Positions 7,307-15,579 are shown, counted from the first letter of the stretch. The stretch: 25,696 nucleotides of DNA from CAZLNO01 sp964561005 (GCA_964561005.1 CAZLNO010000054.1:1-25696), one strand, 5' to 3'. Numbers and translations are program-made. The notes: generated by a model from the sequence alone, not told the origin.

Positions 7307-7341
7307 TTCGCCCGGTGACGGTCTTTCGCCCGGTGACGGTC
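7307..7341 (+). repeat. Tandem 17-bp repeat
   Basis: TTCGCCCGGTGACGGTC occurs identically at 7307-7323 and 7325-7341, separated by one T. It lies 20 bp beyond the stop codon of the minus-strand MaoC gene. Confidence 0.85.
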
Positions 7342-7360
7342 AAGGACAAAAGCCGCCGGA

Positions 7361-7828
7361 TCAGGCCTCGGCCGGGGGGCGGCGCTTGAAGATCTGCTGC
7401 GCGGTGAAGGTCATCACCGCCTCGTCGTTCTGGTTCTTGATGGTGTAGGCGATGCGCACCCGGCCGCGGTCGGGGCGCGAGGACGAGGGCGTCGCCTCCG
7501 CGACCTCCAGTTCCACGTGCAGGGTGTCGCCGGGATACACGGGCTTCAGCCAGCGCAGCTCGTCCATGCCCGGCGAGCCCATCGAGCAGGCCGTGAAGAT
7601 GTTCTGCTGAATCACCATGCGGAACGCCGCCGACAGCGTGTGGAAGCCGCTGGCGATCAGGCCGCCGTACTGGGACTCCGCCGCCGCCACCTTGTCGATG
7701 TGGAAGGGCTGCGGGTCGTGCTTGAAGGCGAAGTCGATAATCTCCGCCTCGCTCAGCGTGACGCCGCGGGTGACGAAGCGGCGGCCGACGTGAAAGTCCT
7801 CGAAGTACAGCGCGTCGCGGTCCGGCAT
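7361..7828 (-). CDS. MaoC-family hot-dog hydratase/dehydratase
   Basis: A 155-residue single hot-dog domain protein. FAFKHDPQPFHID (33-45) carries the hydratase-2 catalytic Asp and His (D38, H43), and ASGFHTLS (59-66) is the usual substrate-pocket glycine loop. Such proteins hydrate enoyl-CoA esters (R-specific) in fatty acid, polyhydroxyalkanoate or acyl-CoA side pathways. The later motif RWLKPVYPGDTLHVELEV is typical of this group. The ATG at 7828 is preceded by AAAGGAGT at six bases. It stands alone, with no acyl-CoA partner gene in the window, so the pathway is unknown. Confidence 0.93.
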   Translation of the reverse strand: MPDRDALYFEDFHVGRRFVTRGVTLSEAEIIDFAFKHDPQPFHIDKVAAAESQYGGLIASGFHTLSAAFRMVIQQNIFTACSMGSPGMDELRWLKPVYPGDTLHVELEVAEATPSSSRPDRGRVRIAYTIKNQNDEAVMTFTAQQIFKRRPPAEA

Positions 7829-7834
7829 CGTGAC

Positions 7835-7879
7835 TCCTTTGTCTTCCTTTGTCCGGTGGCCCTTGGGCGATGGCCCTTG
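7835..7879. repeat. Short tandem duplications upstream of the MaoC gene
   Basis: TCCTTTGTC occurs at 7835-7843 and 7845-7853, and TGGCCCTTG at 7857-7865 and 7871-7879. The first pair overlaps the MaoC ribosome-binding region on the other strand. Confidence 0.6.
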
Positions 7880-7939
7880 TCCAGTGGCGGGGTGCGCATT
7901 ATGCCCGCGCCGCCGCCGCCGGACCAGGGTGTCGGCGCC

Positions 7940-8173
7940 TCAGGGCCGCCAGAAGGGCTTGTCGGACTCGCGGCGCACCTCTTCCCACGACAGCCCGATG
8001 TCGCGGCGCAGGCGGGCGTCCAGGTCAGCCAACTGCGCCCGCTCCGCCGCCCGGCGCTGCCACGCCAGAACGCCCCGCCCGGCACGAAGCGGCAGGGCCG
8101 CGACCCAGCGCGCGATGCCCGCGCCGCTGGGCAGGGGAAGGGTCACCGTCAGGGTTAAGGCCTTGCGCGTCAT
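7940..8173 (-). CDS. DUF1127 (YjiS-like) small protein
   Basis: A 77-residue basic protein. The last 26 residues carry the DUF1127 signature LDARLRRDIGLSWEEV followed by ESDKPFWRP. The N-terminal half has an amphipathic, Trp/Arg-rich helix. Alphaproteobacterial DUF1127 proteins have been linked to RNA binding, small-RNA turnover and phosphate or carbon physiology, but this one is uncharacterised. The ATG at 8173 follows AAGGAGAG. It is divergent from the MocR regulator gene, the same arrangement as E. coli yjiS and yjiR, so regulation by that neighbour is a reasonable inference. Confidence 0.93.
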   Translation of the reverse strand: MTRKALTLTVTLPLPSGAGIARWVAALPLRAGRGVLAWQRRAAERAQLADLDARLRRDIGLSWEEVRRESDKPFWRP

Positions 8174-8496
8174 CGTCTCTCTCCTTGCTGGCTCGCCGTC
8201 GATGCGGGACAGCCTGGCGTGACAATCGTCCCGTCGCTATCCGAGCCTTGTCCGCCGCCGAGGGCGCCCGAGCGGCGCCGGCGACCGGATACCACCCGCA
8301 TTGATTCCTTTGCCGCTATCGGATGTGACAATCCGGGCGCCATCGGAACCGCCGTGCCGGCACCTCGCGACATTGGGGTCGTTTTGCCGCATCCGCGCGG
8401 GGCACGGCGAGTCAATCTCATCCCTTGCGTTCGGTCGTGCCGGATGATATTGTATCCATACACTGTGGCAAGGTGGCGTCGTCGTTCGGAGGTGTT
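8174..8496. promoter_or_regulatory. Divergent promoter region between DUF1127 and MocR genes
   Basis: This 323-bp gap must hold both promoters. The words GTGACAATC occur at about 8219 and 8324. The clearest signal is the palindrome TGTATCCATACA (8451-8462), close to the MocR start and part of a direct repeat listed separately. No gene is visible in the gap. Confidence 0.55.
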
Positions 8497-8553
8497 ATGG
8501 GTAACAGGCGGGCACAATCAGGTCAATCGGAATATTGTACGGATACACTCTGG
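8447..8553 (+). promoter_or_regulatory. Duplicated 22-bp operator-like sequence at the MocR gene start
   Basis: Two 22-bp copies, 8447-8468 and 8532-8553, share 18 of 22 bases and are 85 bp apart. Their cores are TGTATCCATACA (a perfect dyad with arms of five) and TGTACGGATACA (one arm mismatch). The first copy is upstream of the ribosome-binding site, the second lies inside codons 12-19 of the regulator gene. MocR regulators commonly bind direct repeats, so autoregulation is likely. Confidence 0.6.
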
Positions 8554-10029
8554 CGCCCCGACATCGCCGGCCGATCGGGCGCGCTGTACCGCATCATCGC
8601 GGAGGCGCTGGCCGAGGACATCGCCGGCGGACGCCTGCCGCCCGGCACGCGGCTGCCGACGCACCGCGCCCTGGCCGAGCGGCTCGGCGTGACCGTGGGA
8701 ACGATCACCCGGGCCTATGCCGACGCCGAGCGCCGCGGTCTGGTGGAGGCCACCGTCGGCCGCGGCACCTTCGTGCGTCAGCAGCCCGCCGGCAGCGGCG
8801 TCGCCGACTGGATGCCCACCGAGGGCAGCGGCTATGGCGCGGCCTTCCTGGCAACTGCCCCGGCACGGCCGGCCGGACCGGCGATGGATGCGCAGGTCGC
8901 GGCGGGGCACGGATCGGCGGCGGTCGGCGGGCCGCTGATCGACCTCAGCGCCAACTACCCGGTGGCGAGCTATCTGGCCTCCGCCCTGCTGCCGGGTCTC
9001 GACGGACTGCACAACACCAAGCGGCTGAACGCGATCGCCGGCTATCAGCCCGCCCAGGGACACCCCGACCAGCGGGCGGCCGGCGCGCGCTGGCTCGCCA
9101 GCTTCGGCCTGGAGGCTGAGTGCGAGGAGATCGTCGTGGTGCCCGGCACCCAGGGCGGGCTGCACGTGACGCTGGCCGCCCTCACCCGGCACGGCGACAC
9201 CCTGCTGACCGAGACGCTGACCTGGCCGGGCATGCACCTCTTCGCGCAGCGCCACGGCCTGCGGCTGCTGCCCGTGGCGATGGACGCGGACGGCCTGCGC
9301 CCCGAGGCGCTGGAAGAGGCCGCGCGGCGCAGCCACGCGCGGGTCCTCTATTGCATCCCGACGCTGCACAACCCGACCAACACCACGATGCCGCCGGCGC
9401 GCCGGCGCGAGATCATGGCCGTGGCGGCGGCGGAGGGGCTGACCGTGATCGAGGACGACGTCTACGGCTTCCTGGCGGACTCGGCCCAGACGCCGCTGTC
9501 CGCCATCGACCCGGAGCACGCGGTCTACATCACCAGCCTGTCGAAGTGCGTGGCGCCCGGCCTGCGCACCGGCTTCGTGCGGGCACCGCGGCGACTGGTA
9601 CCCGCCATCGCCGGGGCAATGCGCGCCACCGACCTGATGGCCGGCTCGATTTCCGCCGAACTGGCGGCACGGCTGATCGACGGCGGCCACGCGGCGCAGG
9701 CCGCCGCCCGCCAGCGCGCCGCCGCGGCCGAGCGCCAGACCCTGGCGGCGCGCCACCTGCCGGCCGAACAGACGATGGCGGCGCCCAGCTCCTTCCATGT
9801 CTGGCTGCAACTGCCCGAGCCCTGGACCGCCGCCAGCTTCACGCGCCAGGCCCTGGCGAAGGGAATCGCGGTGACGCAAGGCGACGTCTTCACGGCCGAT
9901 GGCCACGATCCCCGCGCCGTGCGCCTCTGCCTCTGCGCCGTCGAGGACATCCCCACGCTGACCCGCGCCCTGCGCGACCTTGCCGACCTCGCCCTCGGCC
10001 AGCCGGAGTCCAGCGTGCCGGTGGTGTGA
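8497..10029 (+). CDS. MocR-family regulator (GntR helix-turn-helix fused to class I aminotransferase)
   Basis: A 510-residue protein. Residues 28-95 are a GntR-type winged helix (ALYRIIAEALAEDI, then LPTHRALAERLGVTVGTITRAY and GRGTFV). Residues about 145-500 are a fold-type I aminotransferase domain with HNPTNTT (291-297), EDDVYGF (319-325), the PLP-binding lysine K350 in SLSK, and R357. Such proteins use PLP or an aldimine as an effector-sensing site. The start at 8497 is chosen for GGAGG just upstream; an in-frame ATG at 8425 has no such site and lies across the operator-like repeat. The divergent DUF1127 gene matches E. coli yjiR-yjiS, so this gene is best described as YjiR-like. The ligand is unknown. 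Confidence 0.93.
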   Translation: MGNRRAQSGQSEYCTDTLWRPDIAGRSGALYRIIAEALAEDIAGGRLPPGTRLPTHRALAERLGVTVGTITRAYADAERRGLVEATVGRGTFVRQQPAGSGVADWMPTEGSGYGAAFLATAPARPAGPAMDAQVAAGHGSAAVGGPLIDLSANYPVASYLASALLPGLDGLHNTKRLNAIAGYQPAQGHPDQRAAGARWLASFGLEAECEEIVVVPGTQGGLHVTLAALTRHGDTLLTETLTWPGMHLFAQRHGLRLLPVAMDADGLRPEALEEAARRSHARVLYCIPTLHNPTNTTMPPARRREIMAVAAAEGLTVIEDDVYGFLADSAQTPLSAIDPEHAVYITSLSKCVAPGLRTGFVRAPRRLVPAIAGAMRATDLMAGSISAELAARLIDGGHAAQAAARQRAAAAERQTLAARHLPAEQTMAAPSSFHVWLQLPEPWTAASFTRQALAKGIAVTQGDVFTADGHDPRAVRLCLCAVEDIPTLTRALRDLADLALGQPESSVPVV

Positions 10030-10059
10030 GGGGCGAAAGCCATCGCGCAGGCTCACCCT

Positions 10060-10563
10060 CTACGCCCGCCAGCGGTCGCTGTACGACGGCGGATACAGGA
10101 CGCCGCTGGCCGGATCCTGGTACAATGGCGGCAGCAGGCGGCGGCGCGCGTCCGCCGGCAGCCCGGCAAGGCCCTGGCGCCCGGCGCGGTCGGAGCCGTC
10201 GCTCGCCAGGACCGGAATGAAGCGAGGCTCGCTCCCCGGACAGCCCTCCCGCCGTGACAGATCAAGCAGGGCGCGGACCAGCCCGCAGGCATCGACCTCG
10301 CCGTCTTCCAACAGGCAGAGCGTCCAGACACCGGCCACGCCCACGGTCGAGCGCACCGGAACCGCGACGGTCATCCCCCCGTGACAGGCCAGGAACAGGC
10401 ATGACGGCGGGTGATCGACCCGCGTCGCATCGACCCAGACGCCCGGCAGCAGGCGCCGTTGCGCGTCCGCCGCACGCGCGCGCCACAGCCGGAGGAAACC
10501 CGTCACCTCGCCGCACGCCCGCTCCAGGTCATCGACACTGCGCACCACCAGGAAGGCGTCCAT
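10060..10563 (-). CDS. Unrecognised protein, last gene of the dab operon
   Basis: A 167-residue protein with no family that I recognise. The ATG at 10563 is chosen because GAGGTGG lies eight bases upstream; a GTG at 10575 is the alternative. It looks like a soluble alpha/beta protein: strands such as AFLVVRS and SCLFLACHGGMTVAVPV, a central VAGVWTLCLLEDGEVDACGLVRALLDL, and a conserved-looking tail LPPLYQDPASGVLYPPSYSDRW. There is no signal peptide or membrane segment. It starts 48 bp after the CysD-like gene on the same strand and ends 30 bp from the convergent MocR stop, so it is probably the last gene of the dabB-dabA-cysD-like transcript. Confidence 0.75.
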   Translation of the reverse strand: MDAFLVVRSVDDLERACGEVTGFLRLWRARAADAQRRLLPGVWVDATRVDHPPSCLFLACHGGMTVAVPVRSTVGVAGVWTLCLLEDGEVDACGLVRALLDLSRREGCPGSEPRFIPVLASDGSDRAGRQGLAGLPADARRRLLPPLYQDPASGVLYPPSYSDRWRA

Positions 10564-10611
10564 GGACAATTCCACCTCGCCGACGCATCCGCCGTTGCCG
10601 GCATCCGCGCG

Positions 10612-11406
10612 TCACATATAGCCGTGGCGGCGCAGACGCTCGAAGGCGTCCTCGGCCTCGTGGTCCATCCGGCGCCCCGCCCGTTCGGGGCTGCGAGTGG
10701 CGGTCAGCTCGGCGATGATGTCCTCCACCGTCGTGGCGTCGGAGGCCACCGGCTCGGTGGTCCCCTTCTCGCCCAGCGAGCGGTAGCGGTAGCCGTCCTT
10801 GGCGAAATACAGCGGCACCAGCGGGATCTTCTCGCGGGCGATGTAGGCCCAGATATCGATCTCGGTCCAATGCAGCAGGGGATGAACCCGCAGGTGCCAG
10901 CCCGGCGGCACGGTCGCGTTGTACTGTCCCCAGAACTCCGCCTGCTGGTCGCGATAGTTCCAGTCGCCGGTCTCGTCGCGGGCGCTGAACACCCGCTCCT
11001 TCGCCCGGACCGCCTGCTCGTCGCGCCGGATGCCCAGAAACACGCCCTTGAAGCCATAGGTTTCGATGGCACGCTTCAGGCCCTCGGTCTTGCGCGCGGC
11101 GAAGCGGGCCGCCGGCGGCAGCGTCGGATCCATGTCCTCCAGCGGCGGGCAGACATCCGCGATCAGCCGCAAGTCCCAGGCCTGGGTGTACTGCTCGCGA
11201 AACGCGTAGGTCTCCGGAAACTCCGCCTCGGTGTCGAGATGGATGACCGGAAAGGGAACGGTTCCAAGGAAGGCCTTTCGGGCCAGCCAGATCATCACGT
11301 TGGAATCCTTCCCCAGCGACCACAGCATCGCAAGGTTGTCGATCTGGCTATAGGCCTCGCGGATGATGTAGATGCTCTCGCTTTCCAGATCGTCGAGACG
11401 CGACAT
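10612..11406 (-). CDS. CysD-like sulfate adenylyltransferase subunit 2 / PP-loop ATP pyrophosphatase
   Basis: A 264-residue cytoplasmic protein of the PAPS reductase/CysD group. It has the PP-loop SLGKDS (30-35), LGIRRDEQAVRAKER (124-138) and LHWTEIDIWAYI (178-189), all in CysD order. CysD with the GTPase CysN makes adenosine 5'-phosphosulfate from sulfate and ATP. Compared with E. coli CysD, the section after VPLYFAKDG is shorter and reads RYRSLGEKGTTEPV, lacking the insert present there; this form is seen in other CysD-like proteins. No cysN, cysC or cysH gene is in the window. The gene follows dabA by 30 bp with GGGAGT at its start, so a function tied to inorganic-carbon uptake, or use of a distant CysN, is open. 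Confidence 0.85.
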   Translation of the reverse strand: MSRLDDLESESIYIIREAYSQIDNLAMLWSLGKDSNVMIWLARKAFLGTVPFPVIHLDTEAEFPETYAFREQYTQAWDLRLIADVCPPLEDMDPTLPPAARFAARKTEGLKRAIETYGFKGVFLGIRRDEQAVRAKERVFSARDETGDWNYRDQQAEFWGQYNATVPPGWHLRVHPLLHWTEIDIWAYIAREKIPLVPLYFAKDGYRYRSLGEKGTTEPVASDATTVEDIIAELTATRSPERAGRRMDHEAEDAFERLRRHGYM

Positions 11407-11436
11407 CGTCGACTCCCGTTTCAGGATCTCTCGCCG

Positions 11437-13986
11437 TTATTGCGCGACAGTCGGGGCGGCATCGACGGCGGGCGCCCAGTGTCCCACGCCGCGGTAGCGC
11501 CAGGCGCGCTCGCCGTCATCGCCCAGCGCGAAAAGGTGCAGCCAACCGTTGTCCACCAGCTCGCGCACCGTCTGATGCTTCGCGATCACGGTATCGATGG
11601 CCGCGGTGGGCGCCTCGATCAGCACGCTCAGCCGGCGCGGCTCGTGCGCCAGGGACTCGCCGTCGTGGACCGACTGCCAGGGCAGCCCGACCCGCAGGTC
11701 GCCCCCGTTGCCCTCCAGCACGCCCAGCGTGCCGACCACGTTGTGCAGCACCTTGTTGCCGCTGCCGAAGGTCGCGTTGTCGACGGTGGAGCCGTAGTAC
11801 TGCAGGCTGATCCAGCTCGCGACGACCATCGGCGCGGTCATGATCAGCTCGAGCACGGCGAAGTCGCTGTCCGTGCGCCAGTCGTAGGAGTGCAGGAAGG
11901 CACGCCCGCCGAGGTCCAGGCCCCGGGTCCGGGAGCGCGGGGCGGCGATGAAGACGGCGCAGCCGGCCAGCCCCCATTCCGGCCGGACCTGGCTCCAATC
12001 CCGCGCGCGGGCGCGGATCGCCGCGTCGGCTGCGCGCTCGGGCTCCGGAACCAGGCGCACCGCCCGCTCCTGCCGGGTTCGACGCCCGGCCTCGGCCAGC
12101 ATCGCCTCCACCCGGGCCAGCTCGTCGGCGTGGCTTGCCGGCACGTCCTCCGGGTCGCAGACCGCGATCGTGTCCGTGGTGGTGTCGTGCCGGCAGCCGA
12201 GGAAGACCGTATCCTCGGGGATGGCGAGGCCGCGTCCGGCCAGGGCGACGCGCACCTCGGGATCGTTGAGCACCGCCGCCGCCACCCGCGCATTGCCCTC
12301 CCCGGAGAGCCCGCCGCAGGCGCCGCAATCCAGGCCCGTCGCGTGCGGGTTGTTGACCGCAGTGGCTCCGTGGCCGACCACCAGAACCAGACGCGCGAAG
12401 CCGTCGCGCAGTCCCATGCCGGTGAGCGCGCCCTCCGCCATGGCGACCTTTTGCTGCAGGGTCAGGCCGGTGCGATGCCCCTCGACCGTCCCCGCGGCCA
12501 GCCTGGGCCGCACGCGCCGGGCGGCGTCGCGCCCCTGGGGACCCGGCGCCGCGACCGGGGACGTGAGCCCGAGGCTGTCGGTCACAAGTTTCGGCAGGTA
12601 GGCCAGGCCGACGCTCTCGACGAAGGCGAAGCAGGCGACGGCCGCCGTCTTGAACGACAGCCAGGCCTGCGCCGCGCGCCGCTTCAGGACCTGGCCGCGG
12701 ATCGCCTCGGCCTCCGCCGCCGGGTTGGCATCGGCCAGCCCCTCGCGAATTTCCGCCGCCGGCGCCAGCAGCGCCGGACAGCGGGGCGCGCCCTGCTCCC
12801 GACCGAACTCGACGTAGGAGATCGGGAAGCCGAAGAAACCCGCGAAACCAAGCGTCTCCACCTCGGGCGCCACGCTCTCCAGGGCGCGGCGGAACACCTC
12901 GGAGCGCACGTCGATGCAGAACACGGCCTGGACGTCCGGACGCGCCGGCGCGGCGACCGGGGTCGGACGCGCCAGCCGGGCGAGAAACTCGCGCTGCCAC
13001 GCCCGTTCGTAGGCGTGATGCAGCAGCGTGTCGACGACGACCGCGCCCTCGGGCGACCGCGTCGCCTCCGCCGCCGCGCAAAGGGTCTCGCGCGCCGCCG
13101 ACCAGGCGTCGGCCACCCCGGGTGCGTCGGCGAAGGCCTCGAACAGCGCCAGGTCCCAGGCCACGCGGATGGCGAGCAGCTCCTTCAGCGTCTCGTCCGT
13201 CCCGCCGGCCAGTTCGCGCTCCCAGACCTGGAACCGCGCATGCCCGGCCCAGCCCTGAACGGTCATCAGCAGCCGGTGGAAGTAGACCTCCAGCGCCTCG
13301 GGCGCGATTCCCAGTCGTGCCGCCGCCACGTCGAGCAGTGCCTCCGGGTCCTCCGGCAACGCCGCGACCCGGGCCCGAAAGCCGGGCAGGCCCATGACCT
13401 CCGGCGTGTGGTCCAGCGCGGCCTCCGCCCGCCAGGCGCGATAGGGCGGCAGGTGCCGCCACGGCGAGCGCCAGACGACCTGCCCCGCGTCGAAATGGCG
13501 CCCCGCCCAGGTGGAGATCCGCTGCGTGACGAAGTCCGCCCAGTCGCGGCCGTCGATTGCGGTGATGACATCCGCCACGCTGTCAAGCACCTTGGCCGGG
13601 GGCGAGTCGTCGGCGGTGGCCGCGGCCTTGAGCGCGGCGGCATCGGCCGGGACGTCCGTCGCCGCGGGGGCCTCGGCCAGGGCGGCGGCCAGGTCCGCGT
13701 CGGTGATGCGGCCCTCGGCGATGGCCTGGGCGTAGAACCTGCGCGGCATCGTCAGCCTGGCCCCGGCGACGCGACGCAGCGCGTCGGCCGCCTGCGCGAA
13801 GGGGCGATCGCTCAACCCGAGGAAGGGATTGACGGCGACGAAGCGGGTCAGCGGCCAGAGCGGCGCCACGCGCCGTCCGGCGGCCCGGGCGGCGTCCCGG
13901 ATCGCGGCGCCCTCCGGCGCCGGCTCCCGGGCTTCAGCGGCCGGCGGACTGTTTTCGTGGGCAAGAGCCGAGGTTTGGACGTGCAT
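11437..13986 (-). CDS. dabA: DabA, inorganic carbon transporter subunit (DUF2309/UPF0753)
   Basis: An 849-residue protein of the DUF2309 family. DabA is the cytoplasmic, beta-carbonic-anhydrase-like subunit that, with the membrane subunit DabB, converts CO2 to bicarbonate in one direction, driven by ion flow. The zinc-site residues are visible: C357 and D359 in VFCIDVRSE, then H539 in VVGHGATAV and C554 in LDCGACGG. The C-D spacing of 2 and H-C spacing of 15 equal those of the Halothiobacillus DabA site (C351, D353, H524, C539). The ATG at 13986 sits eight bases after AGGGAG; a GTG at 13995 is possible. It lies just downstream of dabB on the same strand. Confidence 0.96.
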   Translation of the reverse strand: MHVQTSALAHENSPPAAEAREPAPEGAAIRDAARAAGRRVAPLWPLTRFVAVNPFLGLSDRPFAQAADALRRVAGARLTMPRRFYAQAIAEGRITDADLAAALAEAPAATDVPADAAALKAAATADDSPPAKVLDSVADVITAIDGRDWADFVTQRISTWAGRHFDAGQVVWRSPWRHLPPYRAWRAEAALDHTPEVMGLPGFRARVAALPEDPEALLDVAAARLGIAPEALEVYFHRLLMTVQGWAGHARFQVWERELAGGTDETLKELLAIRVAWDLALFEAFADAPGVADAWSAARETLCAAAEATRSPEGAVVVDTLLHHAYERAWQREFLARLARPTPVAAPARPDVQAVFCIDVRSEVFRRALESVAPEVETLGFAGFFGFPISYVEFGREQGAPRCPALLAPAAEIREGLADANPAAEAEAIRGQVLKRRAAQAWLSFKTAAVACFAFVESVGLAYLPKLVTDSLGLTSPVAAPGPQGRDAARRVRPRLAAGTVEGHRTGLTLQQKVAMAEGALTGMGLRDGFARLVLVVGHGATAVNNPHATGLDCGACGGLSGEGNARVAAAVLNDPEVRVALAGRGLAIPEDTVFLGCRHDTTTDTIAVCDPEDVPASHADELARVEAMLAEAGRRTRQERAVRLVPEPERAADAAIRARARDWSQVRPEWGLAGCAVFIAAPRSRTRGLDLGGRAFLHSYDWRTDSDFAVLELIMTAPMVVASWISLQYYGSTVDNATFGSGNKVLHNVVGTLGVLEGNGGDLRVGLPWQSVHDGESLAHEPRRLSVLIEAPTAAIDTVIAKHQTVRELVDNGWLHLFALGDDGERAWRYRGVGHWAPAVDAAPTVAQ

Positions 13987-13998
13987 GTCGGGCACTCC

Positions 13999-15579
13999 CT
14001 ATGGCTGGGTCGCGGGGCGGCGCGGCACTCCGGCGAGGCGGTCGAACAGGGCGTTGAGGTAGAGGCCGTTGGCGAGATGGACGTAGACCGCGCGCCACCA
14101 CGACGCGCCGGCCAGCCACGGCGCCAGCCACTGCAGCACCGCCGCCAGCACGAAGGCGGCGATCACGGCCCCCAGGATCGTCATGCCGACGGGGCCCGGC
14201 GCGGGTGCGGCTGGAAGCACCGCGTCCAGCAGCCGACCGGCACCGGCATGCAGCGCGAAGTAGGCGGTCGCCGTCGCCGCCGCGGCGAGCAGGCCGCGGC
14301 CCACCAGCGCCGTGGCCGAGCCGCCGGCCAGGGCGCGGCCCATGAGGTGGGCAAGTCCGATCAGCAGGATCACGCCCAGGCCGAGCACCGCCGGCTGCGC
14401 CTCGGCGGTGACGCCGAACAGCCAGCCCACGGCGAGGAAGATGGCCAGTGCCAGCACGGCCGACAGGGCGACGCGCGCGGGCCGCGGCGGACTGTCCGGC
14501 AGGGGCAGCAGGCCCGCGCGCGCCATGTCCACCACGCTGCCCGAGGCCAGGAAGGCGTGCGCCTTGTAGAGGGAATGGGCCACGATGTGCAGGGCGGCGA
14601 TGGCGAAGACGCCCACGCCGCACTGCAGCAGCATGAACCCCATCTGCGCCACGGTGGACCAGGCCAGCGCCACCTTCACACGGCTTTCCGTCAGCATGGC
14701 CGCGCCGGCGAAGAGCGCCGTGAAGGCGCCCACGACCGCAAGCAGGTGCATCGCCGCCGGCGCCAGCAGCATCACCTCGGCCAAGCGGACAACGAGAAAG
14801 CCCCCGGCGTTGATGATGCCGGCGTGCAGCAGCGCGGAGACCGGCGTCGGCGTCTCCATCACCTCCAGCAGCCAGCCATGCGCGGGGAACTGCGCCGATT
14901 TCAGCAAGGCGGCGACGGCGATCAGCAGGGCCGCGGCCATGGCGCCGACCGGCGCGTCGCCGGCCACCATGCCCGCCCGCTCGAGCAGGCGCGCGATGTC
15001 CGTGGTGCCGAACGCGGCGATCAGCAGCCCCGCCGCCAGGATCAGGCAGCCGTCGCCCAGGCGCGCCGTGAGGAACTTCTTGCGCGCCGCGTGCACGGCC
15101 GCCGGGCGCTCCGGATAAAAGACGAGCAGGCGGTGCAGCGCCAGGCTGGTGGCGATCCAGGCCCCAACCAGTTGCACCAGGTTGCCGGAGAGCACCAACA
15201 GCATCACCGCAGCCAGCGTCAGGCAGAGGCCGCCGACGAAGCGGCCCTGGCGCGCATCGCCGTCCAGGTAGTTGCGGCTGAACGCCACGACGACGGCGCC
15301 GATCACCGACACCATCAAGAACATCACGGCACTGAGGGCATCCAGCCGCAGCGACAGCCCGATGCCCCCGACGCCGAGGAGGGGACTGGTCAGGGGACCG
15401 GCGCGCCAGACCAGGATCGCCGCGAACCCGGCGGCCGCCACGGCGCCCAGGGTCGCCAGCCGGGCAGTGCCCAGCACGCGTCCCGGCCGCGCGCCGGGCT
15501 CGATCCGGGCCAGCCCCTCCACGGCCACGAGCGCCAGGGGCCCCAGCAAGGGAATCAAACTCAAGGATGACATCGCCAT
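13999..15579 (-). CDS. dabB: DabB, membrane subunit of the inorganic carbon transporter (NuoL/MrpA-like)
   Basis: A 526-residue inner-membrane protein with about 13-14 hydrophobic segments and a proton-translocating antiporter domain at about residues 120-390. LLKSAQFPAHGWLLEVMETPTPVSALLHA at 225-253 carries the K227 channel lysine and the usual PTPVSALLHA loop. The NuoL transmembrane-5 glutamate (WEG) position reads WIAT here (141-144), so it is replaced. The protein is shorter than NuoL and, unlike complex I genes, is paired with dabA, which identifies it as DabB. The ATG at 15579 follows GGAGG by five bases. It is the first gene of the operon and lies divergent from the LysR gene. Confidence 0.95.
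   Translation of the reverse strand: MAMSSLSLIPLLGPLALVAVEGLARIEPGARPGRVLGTARLATLGAVAAAGFAAILVWRAGPLTSPLLGVGGIGLSLRLDALSAVMFLMVSVIGAVVVAFSRNYLDGDARQGRFVGGLCLTLAAVMLLVLSGNLVQLVGAWIATSLALHRLLVFYPERPAAVHAARKKFLTARLGDGCLILAAGLLIAAFGTTDIARLLERAGMVAGDAPVGAMAAALLIAVAALLKSAQFPAHGWLLEVMETPTPVSALLHAGIINAGGFLVVRLAEVMLLAPAAMHLLAVVGAFTALFAGAAMLTESRVKVALAWSTVAQMGFMLLQCGVGVFAIAALHIVAHSLYKAHAFLASGSVVDMARAGLLPLPDSPPRPARVALSAVLALAIFLAVGWLFGVTAEAQPAVLGLGVILLIGLAHLMGRALAGGSATALVGRGLLAAAATATAYFALHAGAGRLLDAVLPAAPAPGPVGMTILGAVIAAFVLAAVLQWLAPWLAGASWWRAVYVHLANGLYLNALFDRLAGVPRRPATQP

Larger units (their letters stand above)
6507..7360. other. Long gap with no convincing gene, rich in inverted repeats
   Basis: Two parts are visible. 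The left part (6550-6800) is relatively A/T-rich and holds several TTNTNCACA-like words and a 19-bp palindrome. The right part (6880-7300) is G/C-rich and holds a run of perfect inverted repeats listed separately, ending with a tandem 17-bp repeat. Frames of 114 and 118 codons exist on opposite strands near 6944-7288 and 6895-7251. They lack ribosome-binding sites and family resemblance, and they share the same third codon positions, so their G/C bias does not favour either. A structured RNA, an origin-like region or a decayed gene are all possible. Confidence 0.5.

Noticed and set aside
10411..15570. A 1719-codon open frame on the plus strand
   Set aside because: It lies opposite the dab operon, where DabA, DabB and the CysD-like protein have clear family motifs; its own translation is a Gln/His/Arg/Gly-rich antisense shadow due to high GC.
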